A DNA stretch of 58,949 bases from Rossellomorea pakistanensis. Lineage in GTDB: Bacteria > Bacillota > Bacilli > Bacillales > Bacillaceae_B. A model generated the notes under the pieces. It had not been told where the DNA came from. It searched no databases and was given only the letters and a program-made list of their open reading frames with translations. A program made the position numbers and the translations under genes. How positions within the stretch are numbered: the stretch's first letter is position 1; every line of letters starts with the position of its first letter. Positions 37,833 to 48,377 of this stretch are shown one piece after another. The stretch is taken from positions 1-58,949 of the forward strand of contig NZ_JAFBDZ010000008.1 of the NCBI RefSeq assembly GCF_016908495.1. Reading direction: 5' to 3'.

Positions 37833-40316
37833 ATGGAAAAAGCAGAACACAATGTAATGGAGCCAACGAGAAATGTAGATATTGAGCGGACTAAGGTAGA
37901 GTTTTCGAAAGGGGTAAAGCATCTTCAGGGAAAACTGGAATGGCTGTTTATCCAGAAGGGAATTTTATTGTTCGGAATTGGTTTCCTTCTCGGCAGAGCT
38001 TTAATTCTCTCTCACTTAACTCCTTTTGCTCTCCCGTTCTTTGCTTCCGTCTACATGGTGAGAAGAGATCGTGCACCCATTGCGTTAATAGGATTACTTG
38101 CAGGTTCATTAACGTTATCCATTCCTAACATAGCTTATACCTTTAGTAATACTATTCTATTCTTAATTGTTTTTCGTATGACACAAAAATGGAGAAAAGA
38201 TGATTTTAAGACCTTACCATTTTTCGTTTTCTTTACATCTCTGTTTGTAAAGCTAGGTTTTGATTTTATCCAACAAGGGCAATTACTTTCCATTTATAAC
38301 GGAGCCATGGCAGGAGTAGAAGCGACCCTGACCTTTATTTTGACATTAATCTTTATTCAAAGTATTCCTTTATTATCGATGAATAGAAGAAAGAAGTCTT
38401 TAAAGACAGAAGAGGTTGTTAGTTTAATTATTTTGCTATCGTCTGTTATGACGGGAACGATTGGTTGGGCAGTTTATGAACTATCCGTCGAACATATTCT
38501 ATCAAGGTATCTAGTGATATTATTTAGTTTCATTGCCGGAGCGACGATGGGTTCTACAGTTGGCGTCGTCACGGGACTCATTTTTAGCTTAGCAAATGTC
38601 GCAAGCTTCCACCAAATGAGTTTACTTGCGTTTGCTGGCTTATTAGGAGGGTTATTGAAAGAAGGGAAGAAATTTGGAGCGGCAATCGGTCTATTAATTG
38701 CCACTTTGTTGATGGGAATGTATGGAGGGGGAGAAGCAGAACTTACTAAGACATTATATGAATCGGGTATCGCCATTCTATTACTATTCCTAACTCCACA
38801 AAGTTTAACCAATAAATTGGCCAAACATATTCCAGGTACTGCAGAGTATGCACAAGAGCAACAACAATATATGAGAAAGGTGCGTGATGTTACAGCTAAT
38901 CGAGTTGAACAATTTTCCTCTGTTTTCAAGGCGCTATCGAATAGTTTTATTCAAATGGATGGGCGTAAAGATGAAGAATATGAAGAAAAGGAATTGGATT
39001 ATTTTCTAAGTAATGTAACAGAAAAAAGCTGCCAAACCTGTTTTAAGAAGGAACAATGCTGGTCCCGTAATTTTGATGAAACCTATGGATTGATGAAGGA
39101 TATCATGTATGAATTTGATCAAGGAAACATCCCATTATCGCATAAAGTGGCAAGAAATCTTGAGGCTCATTGTGTAAGAGGGAAAAAAGTTCAGGATGCC
39201 ATCTATCAAGAGCTGACACATTATCAAGCAAATATTAAATTAAAAAAGCAGGTTCAGGAAAGCAGAAAGCTTGTGGCTGATCAACTACTAGGTGTTTCTG
39301 AAGTCATGGGGGACTTTGCGAAAGAGATTCAAAGGGAGAGAGAGAATCATCATAAACAAGAAGAACAAATTTTAGATGCTCTCCAGGAGTTTGGGGTTGA
39401 AATAGATAATGTTGAAATTTTTAGTTTAGAACAAGGGAACGTTGATATTGATATGACCATTCCTTATTGTGGAGGTCATGGTGAGGGAGAGAAGCTGATT
39501 GCTCCAATGCTTTCGGATATTTTAGAAGAAACGATTATTGTTCATAAGGAGGATTGTGCGTCCTTCCCGAATGGGTATTGTCATGTCACTTTTCGATCAG
39601 CCAAAGCCTATGTAGTTGAAACAGGGGTGGCTCACGCTGCCAAAGGAGGAGGATTAGTATCAGGAGATAGTTTTTCAATGATTGAATTAGGTGCCGGGAA
39701 ATTTGCAGTAGCCATAAGTGATGGGATGGGAAATGGAGAAAGGGCCCATTATGAAAGTAATGAGACACTGCGGTTACTTCAGAAAATTCTTCAGTCAGGA
39801 ATTGAAGAGAAAGTCGCCATTAAAGCGGTAAATTCAATCCTATCTCTTCGAACGAATGATGAAATTTTCTCAACCCTTGATCTGGCGATGATTGATTTAC
39901 AAGATGCTTCATCAAAATTTCTTAAAATTGGCTCAACCCCTAGCTTTGTGAAGCGGGGAGATAAAATATTTAAAATTGAGGCAAGTAATCTACCAATGGG
40001 AATGTTCTATGAGTTTGACGTGGATGTTGTTTCAGAACAATTAAAAGCTGGGGACCTGTTAATTATGATGAGTGATGGTGTATTTGAAGGACCTAAACAT
40101 GTTGAAAACTATGATGTTTGGATGAAGAGGAAAGTGAAAAACTTGGAAACGGAGGATCCACAAGAAGTTGCAGATATTATTATGGAAGAGGTGATTAGAA
40201 CAAGATCTGGACAAATTGAGGATGATATGACGATTGTCGTATCAAAGATTAAACATAATACCCCTAAATGGGCTTCCATCCCGGTCAATCAGAAACAAAA
40301 TACTAGGATTTCATAG
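37833..40316 (+). CDS. spoIIE: stage II sporulation protein E, PP2C-type phosphatase
   Basis: The 827-residue membrane phosphatase dephosphorylates SpoIIAA to release SigF in the forespore and interacts with FtsZ at the polar septum. About ten membrane segments span residues 45-330. A regulatory region (about 330-590) follows, then a PP2C domain with DGMGNGE (about 629-635) and MSDGVFEGP (about 746-754) carrying the manganese-binding aspartates. The promoter has the 21-nt spacer typical for spoIIE. Confidence 0.98.
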   Translation: MEKAEHNVMEPTRNVDIERTKVEFSKGVKHLQGKLEWLFIQKGILLFGIGFLLGRALILSHLTPFALPFFASVYMVRRDRAPIALIGLLAGSLTLSIPNIAYTFSNTILFLIVFRMTQKWRKDDFKTLPFFVFFTSLFVKLGFDFIQQGQLLSIYNGAMAGVEATLTFILTLIFIQSIPLLSMNRRKKSLKTEEVVSLIILLSSVMTGTIGWAVYELSVEHILSRYLVILFSFIAGATMGSTVGVVTGLIFSLANVASFHQMSLLAFAGLLGGLLKEGKKFGAAIGLLIATLLMGMYGGGEAELTKTLYESGIAILLLFLTPQSLTNKLAKHIPGTAEYAQEQQQYMRKVRDVTANRVEQFSSVFKALSNSFIQMDGRKDEEYEEKELDYFLSNVTEKSCQTCFKKEQCWSRNFDETYGLMKDIMYEFDQGNIPLSHKVARNLEAHCVRGKKVQDAIYQELTHYQANIKLKKQVQESRKLVADQLLGVSEVMGDFAKEIQRERENHHKQEEQILDALQEFGVEIDNVEIFSLEQGNVDIDMTIPYCGGHGEGEKLIAPMLSDILEETIIVHKEDCASFPNGYCHVTFRSAKAYVVETGVAHAAKGGGLVSGDSFSMIELGAGKFAVAISDGMGNGERAHYESNETLRLLQKILQSGIEEKVAIKAVNSILSLRTNDEIFSTLDLAMIDLQDASSKFLKIGSTPSFVKRGDKIFKIEASNLPMGMFYEFDVDVVSEQLKAGDLLIMMSDGVFEGPKHVENYDVWMKRKVKNLETEDPQEVADIIMEEVIRTRSGQIEDDMTIVVSKIKHNTPKWASIPVNQKQNTRIS

Positions 40317-40392
40317 ATAGATATTCTTGCAACTTGAAAGGAGATAAAAGGTAATAGAAGTTATACGCTTCAAGATATAAACTTATAAAAGA

Positions 40393-40422
40393 GTATATTT
40401 CCCCTCAAAATCGGCGAAGATG
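40393..40422 (+). promoter_or_regulatory. candidate SigF promoter of yabS-yabT
   Basis: GTATA (40393-40397), 15 nt, GGCGAAGATG (40413-40422), two mismatches from the SigF pattern. yabT is SigF-dependent in B. subtilis. Confidence 0.5.
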
Positions 40423-40454
40423 GTAGCAATCATAATTGTTTGGAGGGGAAATAA

Positions 40455-41195
40455 GTGAAAACGGCTACACTTCGACAAATTTTACTTATTACAGATGGAT
40501 GTTCAAATTCTGGTGACGATCCTATTGCAATGGCTGCATTGGCTCAAGAGCAAGGAATAACCGTTAATGTTATTGGTGTTGTAGAAAATGATGTGATTGA
40601 TGAAAAAGGTATGCAAGAGATCGAAGGTATTGCGATGTCAGGCGGTGGAGTAAGTCAAGTTGTATACTCTCAGCAACTTTCTCAAACGGTGCAAATGGTA
40701 ACAAGAAAGGCAATGACACAAACATTACAAGGTGTAGTTAATAATGAATTGAAGCAGATCTTAGGGAACAAAACCACAATGGAAGAATTACCTCCAGAAA
40801 AAAGAGGTGAGGTTCTAGAAGTTGTCGATGAGCTAGGTGAAACGGTTGAATTGGACGTGTTGGTTCTTGTCGATACAAGTGCAAGTATGAAACATAAATT
40901 ACCAACAGTAAAAGAAGCATTATTGGACTTGTCACTCAGCCTGAATGCACGGATGGGCGATAACCGGTTTTCTGTTTTTGTATTTCCCGGGAAAAGGAAT
41001 GATGTCGAAAAATTGTTAGATTGGACTCCAAAACTTGAATCACTTACAAGTATTTTCTCGAAGCTATCTACTGGAGGGATTACCCCGACTGGACCAGCTA
41101 TTCGAGAAGCCGTTTCACACTTTAAGAAAAAACGCTCTTTAAAGAGTTTGCTCTCACGTGATGATGATGAACAATACTTTGAAGAATCCATTTAA
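40455..41195 (+). CDS. yabS: vWA domain protein YabS
   Basis: A 246-residue soluble protein. ILLITDGCSNSGDDP (about 10-24) looks like a late vWA strand, while VLVDTSASM (about 138-146) is the MIDAS DxSxS motif that normally comes first, with GGITPTGPAI (about 213-222) supplying the MIDAS threonine. The order suggests a permuted or duplicated half-vWA arrangement, also seen in B. subtilis YabS. The function is unknown. GTG start behind GGAGGGG. It overlaps yabT, so a partnership with the kinase is a reasonable guess. Confidence 0.9.
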   Translation: MKTATLRQILLITDGCSNSGDDPIAMAALAQEQGITVNVIGVVENDVIDEKGMQEIEGIAMSGGGVSQVVYSQQLSQTVQMVTRKAMTQTLQGVVNNELKQILGNKTTMEELPPEKRGEVLEVVDELGETVELDVLVLVDTSASMKHKLPTVKEALLDLSLSLNARMGDNRFSVFVFPGKRNDVEKLLDWTPKLESLTSIFSKLSTGGITPTGPAIREAVSHFKKKRSLKSLLSRDDDEQYFEESI

Positions 41196-42123
41196 GTTTC
41201 CACCTGGGACAAAAATTATTGGGAAATGGCATAGCCAACCATATGTCATTGTAAAGGAACTAGGTTATGGAGCAAATGGAACCGTCTATCTTGCGCAAGG
41301 CCGAAATGGTTATGTTGCCCTTAAGATGAGTGAAAATAGTATGTCGATAACATCAGAAGTAAATGTATTGAAAGCATTTAGTAAGGCCCAAGGTTCAGCC
41401 TTAGGGCCTTCCATCTTAGATGTGGACGATTGGGAAGCACGAGGAAAGCGAATCCCTTTTTATGTCATGGAGTATATAAAAGGGCCTGATCTGTTAACGT
41501 TTATAAACAAAAAAGGTTTTTCTTGGGCAGGTGTCTTAATTATTCAGCTATTAAGTGACCTAGAAAGGATCCATCAAGAAGGGTGGGTATTTGGAGACTT
41601 AAAGCCTGAAAACTTAATTATAACAGGACCTCCAAATAAAATTCGCTGCATTGATGTGGGAGGAACAACCCTCCAAGGAAGAGCCATTAAAGAATTTACA
41701 GAGTTCTTTGATCGTGGATACTGGGTTTCTGGATCGAGGAAAGCAGAGCCTAGTTATGACTTGTTCTCGGTGGCAATGATTTTCCTTAACCTTGCTTATC
41801 CGAAAAGGTTTAATAAAACGCAAGGTGGTTTTCAACAATTAAAAATGGCTATCGAATCCAAAAAGGAGTTCATTCCTTATCGGGAAACTCTTTTTATGGC
41901 CCTTCAAGGAAAGTTTAGTTCGGCTGCAGAGATGAGAATGAAAATGCTAGAGGTATCGTCAGGTACTAAAAATGTTCACACAAGGTCAAATCCTCAAAAG
42001 GTAACCCCTAGTCGTCAACAACTGCAAAAGAAGAAAAAATCAGGGGGATTAATGGAGACTATTTTAATTATCTTTATTGTCACCATTCTTTATGTTTTAT
42101 ATATCTATGGGGAAATTTTGTAA
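41161..42123 (+). CDS. yabT: serine/threonine protein kinase YabT
   Basis: A Hanks-type kinase of about 320 residues with a single C-terminal membrane segment (about 299-318) and no external sensor. LGYGANGTVYLA is the glycine loop, VALKMS gives the lysine. The catalytic loop is GDLKPENLI (no HR before D) and the metal site is DVGG rather than DFG. In B. subtilis YabT is DNA-activated, localises to the septum and phosphorylates RecA. Consecutive ATGs at 41161-41167 make the start uncertain. It overlaps yabS by 35 nt. Confidence 0.92.
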   Translation: MMMNNTLKNPFKFPPGTKIIGKWHSQPYVIVKELGYGANGTVYLAQGRNGYVALKMSENSMSITSEVNVLKAFSKAQGSALGPSILDVDDWEARGKRIPFYVMEYIKGPDLLTFINKKGFSWAGVLIIQLLSDLERIHQEGWVFGDLKPENLIITGPPNKIRCIDVGGTTLQGRAIKEFTEFFDRGYWVSGSRKAEPSYDLFSVAMIFLNLAYPKRFNKTQGGFQQLKMAIESKKEFIPYRETLFMALQGKFSSAAEMRMKMLEVSSGTKNVHTRSNPQKVTPSRQQLQKKKKSGGLMETILIIFIVTILYVLYIYGEIL

Positions 42124-42193
42124 GGGTATATTCCTGAAGTGAAATCATCAATGATAATTGATACAATACTTATTAAAGTAAAGAAATAGGAAG

Positions 42194-43585
42194 ATGCCTG
42201 TGTTGGTATATGAAAAAGCAATTCGTCATTTTATTAAAGAAAATCAATTAATTGAAAAGGGAGACAAACTGCTTGTAGGGGTTTCTGGAGGTCCTGACTC
42301 CTTATCTTTATTACACTTTCTTCAACATTCTAAAAACGAATATGGCATTTCGATTGTGGCTGTACATGTCGATCATATGTTTAGAGGTCAGGAGTCATAT
42401 GAGGATTTAAAGTTTGTAGAGAGGGTATGTGATAAATATAAAATTCCTTTTCATTATAAGAGAATTAATATTTCCGAAAAGATGAAACATCGAAAAGGTA
42501 GTCTTCAGGAATCAGCAAGATATTTTCGTTATTCTTTCTTTCAAGAGGTCATGGCAAGCTTAAATGCGAATAAATTAGTATTGGGACATCATGGAGATGA
42601 TCAAATTGAAACCATCTTAATGAGGTTAACAAGAGGAAGCTCTGGGATGAGCAGAGCAGGGATTCCTGTTAAGAGACCCTTTGCAAACGGATTAGTCATT
42701 CGTCCCCTTTTAAGCATGAACAAAAATAATATAGAAGAGTATTGTGACATCTATGGATTAGATCCTCGAAGGGACCCTAGTAACAATAAGAATGATTATA
42801 CACGTAATCGTTTCCGAAATAAGGTTCTTCCTTTTTTGAAAGAAGAAAACCCCCTAGTTCATGAGCAGTTCCAAAAATTCAGTAAAGAAATTTTAGAAGA
42901 TGAACTTTTTTTACAGGAATTAACCGTTAAAAAGTTGAATAATATATGGAATAAACTAGGCAATAAAGTAACAATCGATATCATATTGTTTAATAGAATG
43001 CCTCTTCCTTTACAAAGAAGAGCGATTCATCTAATATTAAACTATCTTTACAAAGATGTTCCGTCTTCATTAACATTTGTACATACTAAAGAAATATTAG
43101 AAATACTCCACAAAAGTGGACCAACCATCACGATTGACTTACCAGAAGGACTAAAATTCACAAGGTCTTATCAAGAGGGAATTTTCCATTTTGATTCATT
43201 AAACAATGTAGAATCTTTTTTCTTTGTTTTAGAAGAAGATAAAGAAGTGGTACTTCCGAATCAAGCCTCCATAATGGTAGATCATTCACGATTACCCCAT
43301 TATGATGATCTTCATGTCATGAAGATAAAGAAGGAATCTGTGTCGCTTCCTATTATCGTCCGATCAAGGCAACCCGGAGATCGAATGAAATTAAAAGGAT
43401 TGAATGGAACCAAAAAAGTAAAAGATATCTTTATTGATGAAAAGGTTCCACTTCACTTACGAGATCAGTGGCCAATCGTTCAAGATTCTAACGGTGTTAT
43501 CCTGTGGATTCCAGGGTTGAAAAAATCAGTGTTGGACACTAGTGAAGAAGCAGAATCAATCATCATTTTACATTATAAACAGTAA
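42194..43585 (+). CDS. tilS: tRNA(Ile)-lysidine synthetase
   Basis: Converts C34 of tRNA-Ile(CAU) to lysidine so that it reads AUA. The 463-residue protein has the PP-loop VSGGPDSLSLLHFL (about 30-43), GHHGDDQIETILMRL, and a C-terminal TilS substrate-binding domain (about 380-463, RSRQPGDRMKLKGLNG). hprT follows after 23 nt; the tilS-hprT-ftsH order is strongly conserved in Firmicutes. Confidence 0.96.
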   Translation: MPVLVYEKAIRHFIKENQLIEKGDKLLVGVSGGPDSLSLLHFLQHSKNEYGISIVAVHVDHMFRGQESYEDLKFVERVCDKYKIPFHYKRINISEKMKHRKGSLQESARYFRYSFFQEVMASLNANKLVLGHHGDDQIETILMRLTRGSSGMSRAGIPVKRPFANGLVIRPLLSMNKNNIEEYCDIYGLDPRRDPSNNKNDYTRNRFRNKVLPFLKEENPLVHEQFQKFSKEILEDELFLQELTVKKLNNIWNKLGNKVTIDIILFNRMPLPLQRRAIHLILNYLYKDVPSSLTFVHTKEILEILHKSGPTITIDLPEGLKFTRSYQEGIFHFDSLNNVESFFFVLEEDKEVVLPNQASIMVDHSRLPHYDDLHVMKIKKESVSLPIIVRSRQPGDRMKLKGLNGTKKVKDIFIDEKVPLHLRDQWPIVQDSNGVILWIPGLKKSVLDTSEEAESIIILHYKQ

Positions 43586-43608
43586 ACATCTTCTAGGAGG
43601 CAAGTGTA

Positions 43609-44157
43609 GTGTTAAACCAAGATATTGAGAAAGTACTGATCACCGAGGAAGAAATTCAAGAAAAAATTAGCGAGCTTGGGAGTCAGCTTACAGAAGAATA
43701 CCAAGATCGTTTTCCTTTAGCAATTGGTGTTCTTAAAGGAGCAATGCCATTTATGGCAGATTTGCTAAAGCGTGTAGATGCTTACATGGAAATGGACTTT
43801 ATGGATGTTTCTAGTTATGGAAGTTCTACCGTTTCTTCAGGAGAAGTGAAAATTGTTAAAGACTTAGACACAAAAGTAGAAGACAGAGATATCTTGATTA
43901 TTGAAGATATTATTGATAGCGGTTTGACCTTAAGTTATTTAGTTGAATTATTCCGTTATCGAAAAGCAAGATCAATCAAAATTGTTACCCTACTAGATAA
44001 ACCTACGGGAAGAAAAGCAGATATCAAAGCTGATTATGTAGGGTTTATTGTACCTGATGAATTCGTTGTTGGGTATGGATTGGACTTTGCTGAGAGGTAC
44101 CGAAACCTACCTTATATTGGAGTTCTTAAACCTAAAGTGTATAGTACAGGTGAATAA
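43609..44157 (+). CDS. hprT: hypoxanthine-guanine phosphoribosyltransferase
   Basis: Salvages hypoxanthine and guanine with [21 protein letters not shown] (about 99-115) is the PRPP loop, [18 protein letters not shown] (about 148-165) the purine-binding end. It has 182 residues. GTG start, 8 nt behind AGGAGG. The enzyme uses PRPP made by Prs encoded in this window. In B. subtilis HprT can regulate ftsH together with TilS. Confidence 0.97.
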   Translation: MLNQDIEKVLITEEEIQEKISELGSQLTEEYQDRFPLAIGVLKGAMPFMADLLKRVDAYMEMDFMDVSSYGSSTVSSGEVKIVKDLDTKVEDRDILIIEDIIDSGLTLSYLVELFRYRKARSIKIVTLLDKPTGRKADIKADYVGFIVPDEFVVGYGLDFAERYRNLPYIGVLKPKVYSTGE

Positions 44158-44201
44158 GTAAACTCTATTATAATGAATGTAAGAATCATCAAAAATGCAA
44201 A

Positions 44202-44229
44202 TTGTTGTAATGCCATGATTTTCTATGAT
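44202..44229 (+). promoter_or_regulatory. SigA promoter of ftsH
   Basis: TTGTTG (44202-44207), 16 nt, TATGAT (44224-44229). Confidence 0.6.
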
Positions 44230-44271
44230 ACTATTTTAAATAGTTTGTTTACCCGTGGGAGGAGGTAAGGG

Positions 44272-46254
44272 ATGAACCGGATCTTTCGAAACACCATATT
44301 CTACTTACTTGTATTTCTCGTCATAATAGGTGTGGTGAGTTATTTCAATAACAACAACGAACCAACAGAAAACATAAAATACAATCAATTTCTTACTTAC
44401 TTAGAAAAGGGAGAAGTTGAATCCTTTTCATTACAACCTGAACGTAGTGTGTATCAGGTAAGAGGTCAATTAAAAGGTTATGAGGAAGACCAATACTTTG
44501 TTACCAATGTGTTGCCTTCAGATACAAAAGCCATTGAAAGAGTCTATTCAGCTGCTGCAGAAAAAGGTGTCGAAGTAGATGTCTTAATGGCGAAAGAGAC
44601 GAGTGGTTGGGTATCATTCTTCACAACCATCATTCCATTTGTCATTATATTTATTCTCTTCTTCTTCTTGTTGAACCAAGCACAAGGCGGCGGAAGTCGT
44701 GTTATGAATTTTGGTAAAAGTAAAGCCAAATTATACAACGAAGAGAAGAAAAAGGTTCGCTTTAAAGATGTAGCTGGAGCGGATGAAGAAAAGCAGGAAC
44801 TTGTTGAGGTTGTCGAATTCTTAAAAGATCCTCGAAAATTCGCAGAGGTCGGAGCACGTATTCCTAAAGGGGTACTTTTAGTGGGACCACCTGGAACAGG
44901 TAAAACGCTTCTTGCACGTGCTGTTGCTGGAGAAGCTGGTGTACCATTCTTCTCTATCAGTGGTTCTGACTTTGTCGAAATGTTCGTTGGTGTTGGTGCC
45001 TCTCGTGTACGTGATTTATTTGAAAACGCGAAGAAGAATGCACCATGTATCATTTTTATTGATGAAATTGATGCTGTAGGGCGTCAACGTGGAGCAGGTT
45101 TAGGTGGAGGTCACGATGAACGTGAACAAACCTTAAACCAATTATTAGTTGAGATGGACGGGTTTGGAGCAAATGAAGGAATTATTATGATTGCTGCAAC
45201 CAACCGACCTGATATACTTGACCCAGCTTTATTACGTCCAGGTCGTTTTGACCGTCAAATTACCGTGGATCGCCCAGATGTAAATGGTCGTGAAGCAGTA
45301 CTTAGAGTGCATGCAAGAAATAAACCATTAGCAGATAATGTCGATTTAAAAGCGATCGCCATGAGAACACCAGGTTTCTCAGGTGCTGATCTTGAAAACC
45401 TTCTAAATGAAGCGGCCCTAGTGGCAGCTCGTCAGGATAAAAAGAAAGTAGATATGAGCGATATCGATGAAGCAACCGATCGTGTTATTGCAGGACCAGC
45501 TAAGAAGAGTCGCGTGATTTCTCAAAAAGAGCGCAAAATTGTTGCCTTCCACGAAGCCGGTCATACATTGATTGGACTGGTTCTTGATGAAGCAGAAATG
45601 GTTCATAAGGTAACCATCGTTCCCCGAGGTCAAGCTGGCGGTTATGCCGTAATGCTTCCTAAAGAAGATCGTTATTTCATGACTAAGCCTGAGCTTCTAG
45701 ACAAGATCACAGGGTTACTTGGTGGTCGTGTAGCAGAGGATGTCATTTTCGGTGAGGTTTCAACGGGAGCTTCTAATGACTTCCAACGTGCAACTGGGAT
45801 TGCAAGACGCATGGTGACTGAATTTGGTATGAGTGAAAAACTAGGTCCACTACAATTTGGCCAATCACAAGGTGGTCAAGTGTTCCTTGGAAGAGACATT
45901 AATAGTGAGCAGAATTATTCGGATTCTATTGCTCATGAAATTGATACAGAAATTCAACGATTCATTAAAGAGTCCTATGACCGTGCTAAGAATATTATTA
46001 CGGAGCATCGTGATAAACTTGAGCTTATTGCCAATACTTTACTAGAGGTTGAAACATTAGATGCTGGACAAATTAAACATCTATATGATCATGGCAAATT
46101 GCCTGATCGTGACCATCCTGCTAATAAAGAAGATAGCAATAGTGATGTAAAAGTCAATATCCAAAAAAAGAATGATGAAGAAATAACTTCTGAATCTGGT
46201 GAGGAGAAGGTAGATTCTAATGAATCTTCTCTAGAGGATGATAAAAAAGAATAA
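44272..46254 (+). CDS. ftsH: ATP-dependent zinc metalloprotease FtsH
   Basis: The 660-residue membrane AAA protease degrades membrane and regulatory proteins, including sporulation inhibitors in B. subtilis. Membrane segments are at about 7-25 and 110-132. The AAA module has Walker A GPPGTGKT (about 204-211), Walker [10 protein letters not shown] and the SRH region. HEAGH (about 427-431) binds zinc. The last 40 residues are acidic and variable. ATG behind GGAGGAGGTAAGGG. A terminator follows. Confidence 0.98.
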   Translation: MNRIFRNTIFYLLVFLVIIGVVSYFNNNNEPTENIKYNQFLTYLEKGEVESFSLQPERSVYQVRGQLKGYEEDQYFVTNVLPSDTKAIERVYSAAAEKGVEVDVLMAKETSGWVSFFTTIIPFVIIFILFFFLLNQAQGGGSRVMNFGKSKAKLYNEEKKKVRFKDVAGADEEKQELVEVVEFLKDPRKFAEVGARIPKGVLLVGPPGTGKTLLARAVAGEAGVPFFSISGSDFVEMFVGVGASRVRDLFENAKKNAPCIIFIDEIDAVGRQRGAGLGGGHDEREQTLNQLLVEMDGFGANEGIIMIAATNRPDILDPALLRPGRFDRQITVDRPDVNGREAVLRVHARNKPLADNVDLKAIAMRTPGFSGADLENLLNEAALVAARQDKKKVDMSDIDEATDRVIAGPAKKSRVISQKERKIVAFHEAGHTLIGLVLDEAEMVHKVTIVPRGQAGGYAVMLPKEDRYFMTKPELLDKITGLLGGRVAEDVIFGEVSTGASNDFQRATGIARRMVTEFGMSEKLGPLQFGQSQGGQVFLGRDINSEQNYSDSIAHEIDTEIQRFIKESYDRAKNIITEHRDKLELIANTLLEVETLDAGQIKHLYDHGKLPDRDHPANKEDSNSDVKVNIQKKNDEEITSESGEEKVDSNESSLEDDKKE

Positions 46255-46264
46255 ACTTTTTAGA

Positions 46265-46290
46265 GGCGTCGCAGAAGCGGCGTCTTTTTT
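46265..46290 (+). terminator. ftsH terminator
   Basis: GGCGTCGC (46265-46272) pairs with GCGGCGTC (46277-46284) with two G-U pairs around AGAA, then six Ts. Confidence 0.85.
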
Positions 46291-46333
46291 AATCGTAAAA
46301 GGGATAAATAAAGTGTAAGAGTCGAAATGTCGG

Positions 46334-46475
46334 CCTCAATAGAGCCGAATGAGGACGTGAAAAAGCGGAAAAGCCAAAATGAGGACCTCAAAAGAGCTGA
46401 ATGGGGCCGTGAAATATTGGAAAAGTCAAAATGAGGATCTCAAAAGAGTTGAATGAGGTCGTAAAAATCCAAAAA
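46334..46475. repeat. tandem repeat, 52-nt period, 2.7 copies
   Basis: Units start at 46334, 46386 and 46438, each CCTCAAAAGAGCTGAATG-like, then GAGGACGTGAAA and GGAAAAGTCAAAATGAGGA. The spacing is exactly 52 nt twice; the third unit is cut at 38 nt where another repeat begins. No reading frame is kept. Confidence 0.88.
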
Positions 46476-46600
46476 TGTCAGGCTTGTTCAAGGCACTTTC
46501 GCTTTTCTACTGTCCAGCTTCAGAGCTTAGGCCACAAAACATAAAATTCAAGACTCCCAGAAAGGAAAACAGCACCTTTTCTAACTGGATCTAAACGACA
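46476..46600. repeat. two truncated GTGTCCAGCTCC-type repeats head-to-tail
   Basis: A right-end fragment (GGCTTGTTCAAGGCACTTTC, to about 46508) is followed by a left half starting TGTCCAGCTTCAGAGCTTAGG (46510 on) that decays near 46600. This repeats the tandem layout at 16848-17230. With the 52-nt array it fills the ftsH-coaX gap. Confidence 0.65.
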
Positions 46601-46649
46601 CACCGCTACCCATTAGAATTTAGAGAACTATCTCATGCAGAAGAAATTA

Positions 46650-46658
46650 TGGTATGAT
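46650..46658 (+). promoter_or_regulatory. extended -10 promoter of coaX
   Basis: TGGTATGAT (46650-46658), 40 nt before the coaX start; no good -35. Confidence 0.45.
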
Positions 46659-46698
46659 GTTGGCAGTGTGAAAACAATAGATTTAGTAGGTGAGAAAA

Positions 46699-47463
46699 GT
46701 GATTTTCGTATTTGATGTAGGTAATACTAATATCGTACTGGGTGTTTATGAAAAAGATGAGTTAAAATATCACTGGAGGGTTGAAACAAACCGCCATAAA
46801 ACAGAAGACGAGTACGGCATGCTTGTGAAAAATTTGTTTGATCATGAAGGATTATCTTTTAATGCAATTGATGGAATCATCATCTCTTCTGTAGTGCCAC
46901 CAATAATGTTTTCCTTAGAACGAATGTGTCAAAAATATTTTCATGTGACTCCTTTAGTTGTTGGGCCAGGAATAAAAACAGGCTTAAATATAAAATATGA
47001 AAACCCACGTGAAGTGGGAGCAGATCGAATAGTGAATGCAGTTGCTGGAATTCATGAGTACGGAGGCCCACTCATTATCGTTGATTTCGGTACTGCTACC
47101 ACGTATTGCTATATCAATGAGGAAAAACAGTATATGGGTGGTGCAATTGCCCCTGGAATAGGAATTTCAACAGAGGCGTTATATTCGAAAGCAGCAAAGC
47201 TGCCAAGAATTGAAATAGCTCGCCCTGATCATATTATTGGGAAGAATACAGTATCAGCTATGCAAGCAGGAATTTTATATGGGTATGTAGGACAAGTAGA
47301 GGGCATTGTTTCACGGATGAAAGCACAAAGTAGTACAGAGCCAACTGTGATTGCAACAGGTGGCTTAGCTGCGTTAATTTCTAAAGAATCAAACGTGATA
47401 GATGTCGTCGATCCATTTTTAACTCTCAACGGTTTAAGGCTAATCTATAAACGAAATCGTTAA
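46699..47463 (+). CDS. coaX: type III pantothenate kinase
   Basis: Phosphorylates pantothenate in the first step of CoA synthesis. [13 protein letters not shown] (about 4-16) is the phosphate loop of the ASKHA fold, with [10 protein letters not shown] (about 101-110) and [10 protein letters not shown] (about 122-131). I start at GTG 46699 because AGGTGAG lies just upstream; GTG 46690 is inside that Shine-Dalgarno. The result has 254 residues. hslO and yacD follow closely. Confidence 0.95.
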   Translation: MIFVFDVGNTNIVLGVYEKDELKYHWRVETNRHKTEDEYGMLVKNLFDHEGLSFNAIDGIIISSVVPPIMFSLERMCQKYFHVTPLVVGPGIKTGLNIKYENPREVGADRIVNAVAGIHEYGGPLIIVDFGTATTYCYINEEKQYMGGAIAPGIGISTEALYSKAAKLPRIEIARPDHIIGKNTVSAMQAGILYGYVGQVEGIVSRMKAQSSTEPTVIATGGLAALISKESNVIDVVDPFLTLNGLRLIYKRNR

Positions 47464-47483
47464 TTAGTGAAAGGAGCAATAAG

Positions 47484-48368
47484 ATGAGTGATTATTTAGT
47501 AAAAGCTTTAGCATATGATGGTCAAGTTCGTGCGTATGCTGTTAGGAGTACAGAGACCGTCTCGGAAGCTCAAAGACGACACTATACATGGCCAACTGCA
47601 TCGGCTGCTCTTGGGAGAGCGATGAGTGCAGGTGTTATGATGGGGGCAATGCTAAAGGGAGAAGATAAACTGACCATTAAAGTGGAAGGTGATGGTCCGC
47701 TTGGCCTAATTTTAGTGGATAGTAATTCAAAAGGGGAAGTGAGGGGATATGTGACAAACCCTCAAATTCACTTTGATCTTAATGAACATGGGAAACTGGA
47801 TGTCAGAAGAGCGGTAGGGACTTCTGGAACGCTTACGGTCGTGAAGGATCTAGGGATGAGGGAGCATTTTACAGGACAAGTCCCTATCGTGTCAGGTGAA
47901 CTAGGGGAAGATTTCACTTATTACTTTGTTACATCTGAACAAGTCCCATCATCCGTAGGTGTAGGAGTGCTTGTAAATCCAGATAATTCAATCCTTGCGG
48001 CTGGCGGATTCATTATTCAGTTAATGCCAGGTACTTCAGATGAAACGATAACAAAAATCGAAGAACGATTAAAAACAATTCCACCTGTTTCGAAACTTAT
48101 TGAAAAAGGTCTTACTCCAGAGCAATTGCTTGAAGAATTACTTGGGAAAGACGAAGTGAAAATTCTAGAGAAAATGCCAATTAAATTTCAGTGCCGTTGT
48201 TCAAAAGAGCGCTTCAGCAATGCGATTATTAGCTTAGGTGTTAGTGAAATTCAAGAGATGATTGATGAGGATGGAAAAGCTGAAGCCCAATGTCACTTCT
48301 GTAATGAAAAATATCATTTCTCAAAAGAAGAGTTAGAACAATTAAAGCAAGAGGCTTCAAACGAATAG
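47484..48368 (+). CDS. hslO: redox-regulated chaperone Hsp33
   Basis: The 294-residue chaperone is switched on by oxidation. Its C-terminal zinc switch is CRC (about 239-241) and CHFC (about 272-275), giving the four conserved cysteines. The N-terminal domain has [19 protein letters not shown] behind AAAGGAGCAA. The yacD Shine-Dalgarno overlaps its stop codon. Confidence 0.97.
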   Translation: MSDYLVKALAYDGQVRAYAVRSTETVSEAQRRHYTWPTASAALGRAMSAGVMMGAMLKGEDKLTIKVEGDGPLGLILVDSNSKGEVRGYVTNPQIHFDLNEHGKLDVRRAVGTSGTLTVVKDLGMREHFTGQVPIVSGELGEDFTYYFVTSEQVPSSVGVGVLVNPDNSILAAGGFIIQLMPGTSDETITKIEERLKTIPPVSKLIEKGLTPEQLLEELLGKDEVKILEKMPIKFQCRCSKERFSNAIISLGVSEIQEMIDEDGKAEAQCHFCNEKYHFSKEELEQLKQEASNE

Positions 48369-48377
48369 GTGAATGGT

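Noticed and set aside
44544..45053. 169-residue antisense ORF in ftsH (and similar one in yabS, 40682-41191)
   Set aside because: Complement of conserved genes with no start signals; open only because of codon bias on the sense strand.
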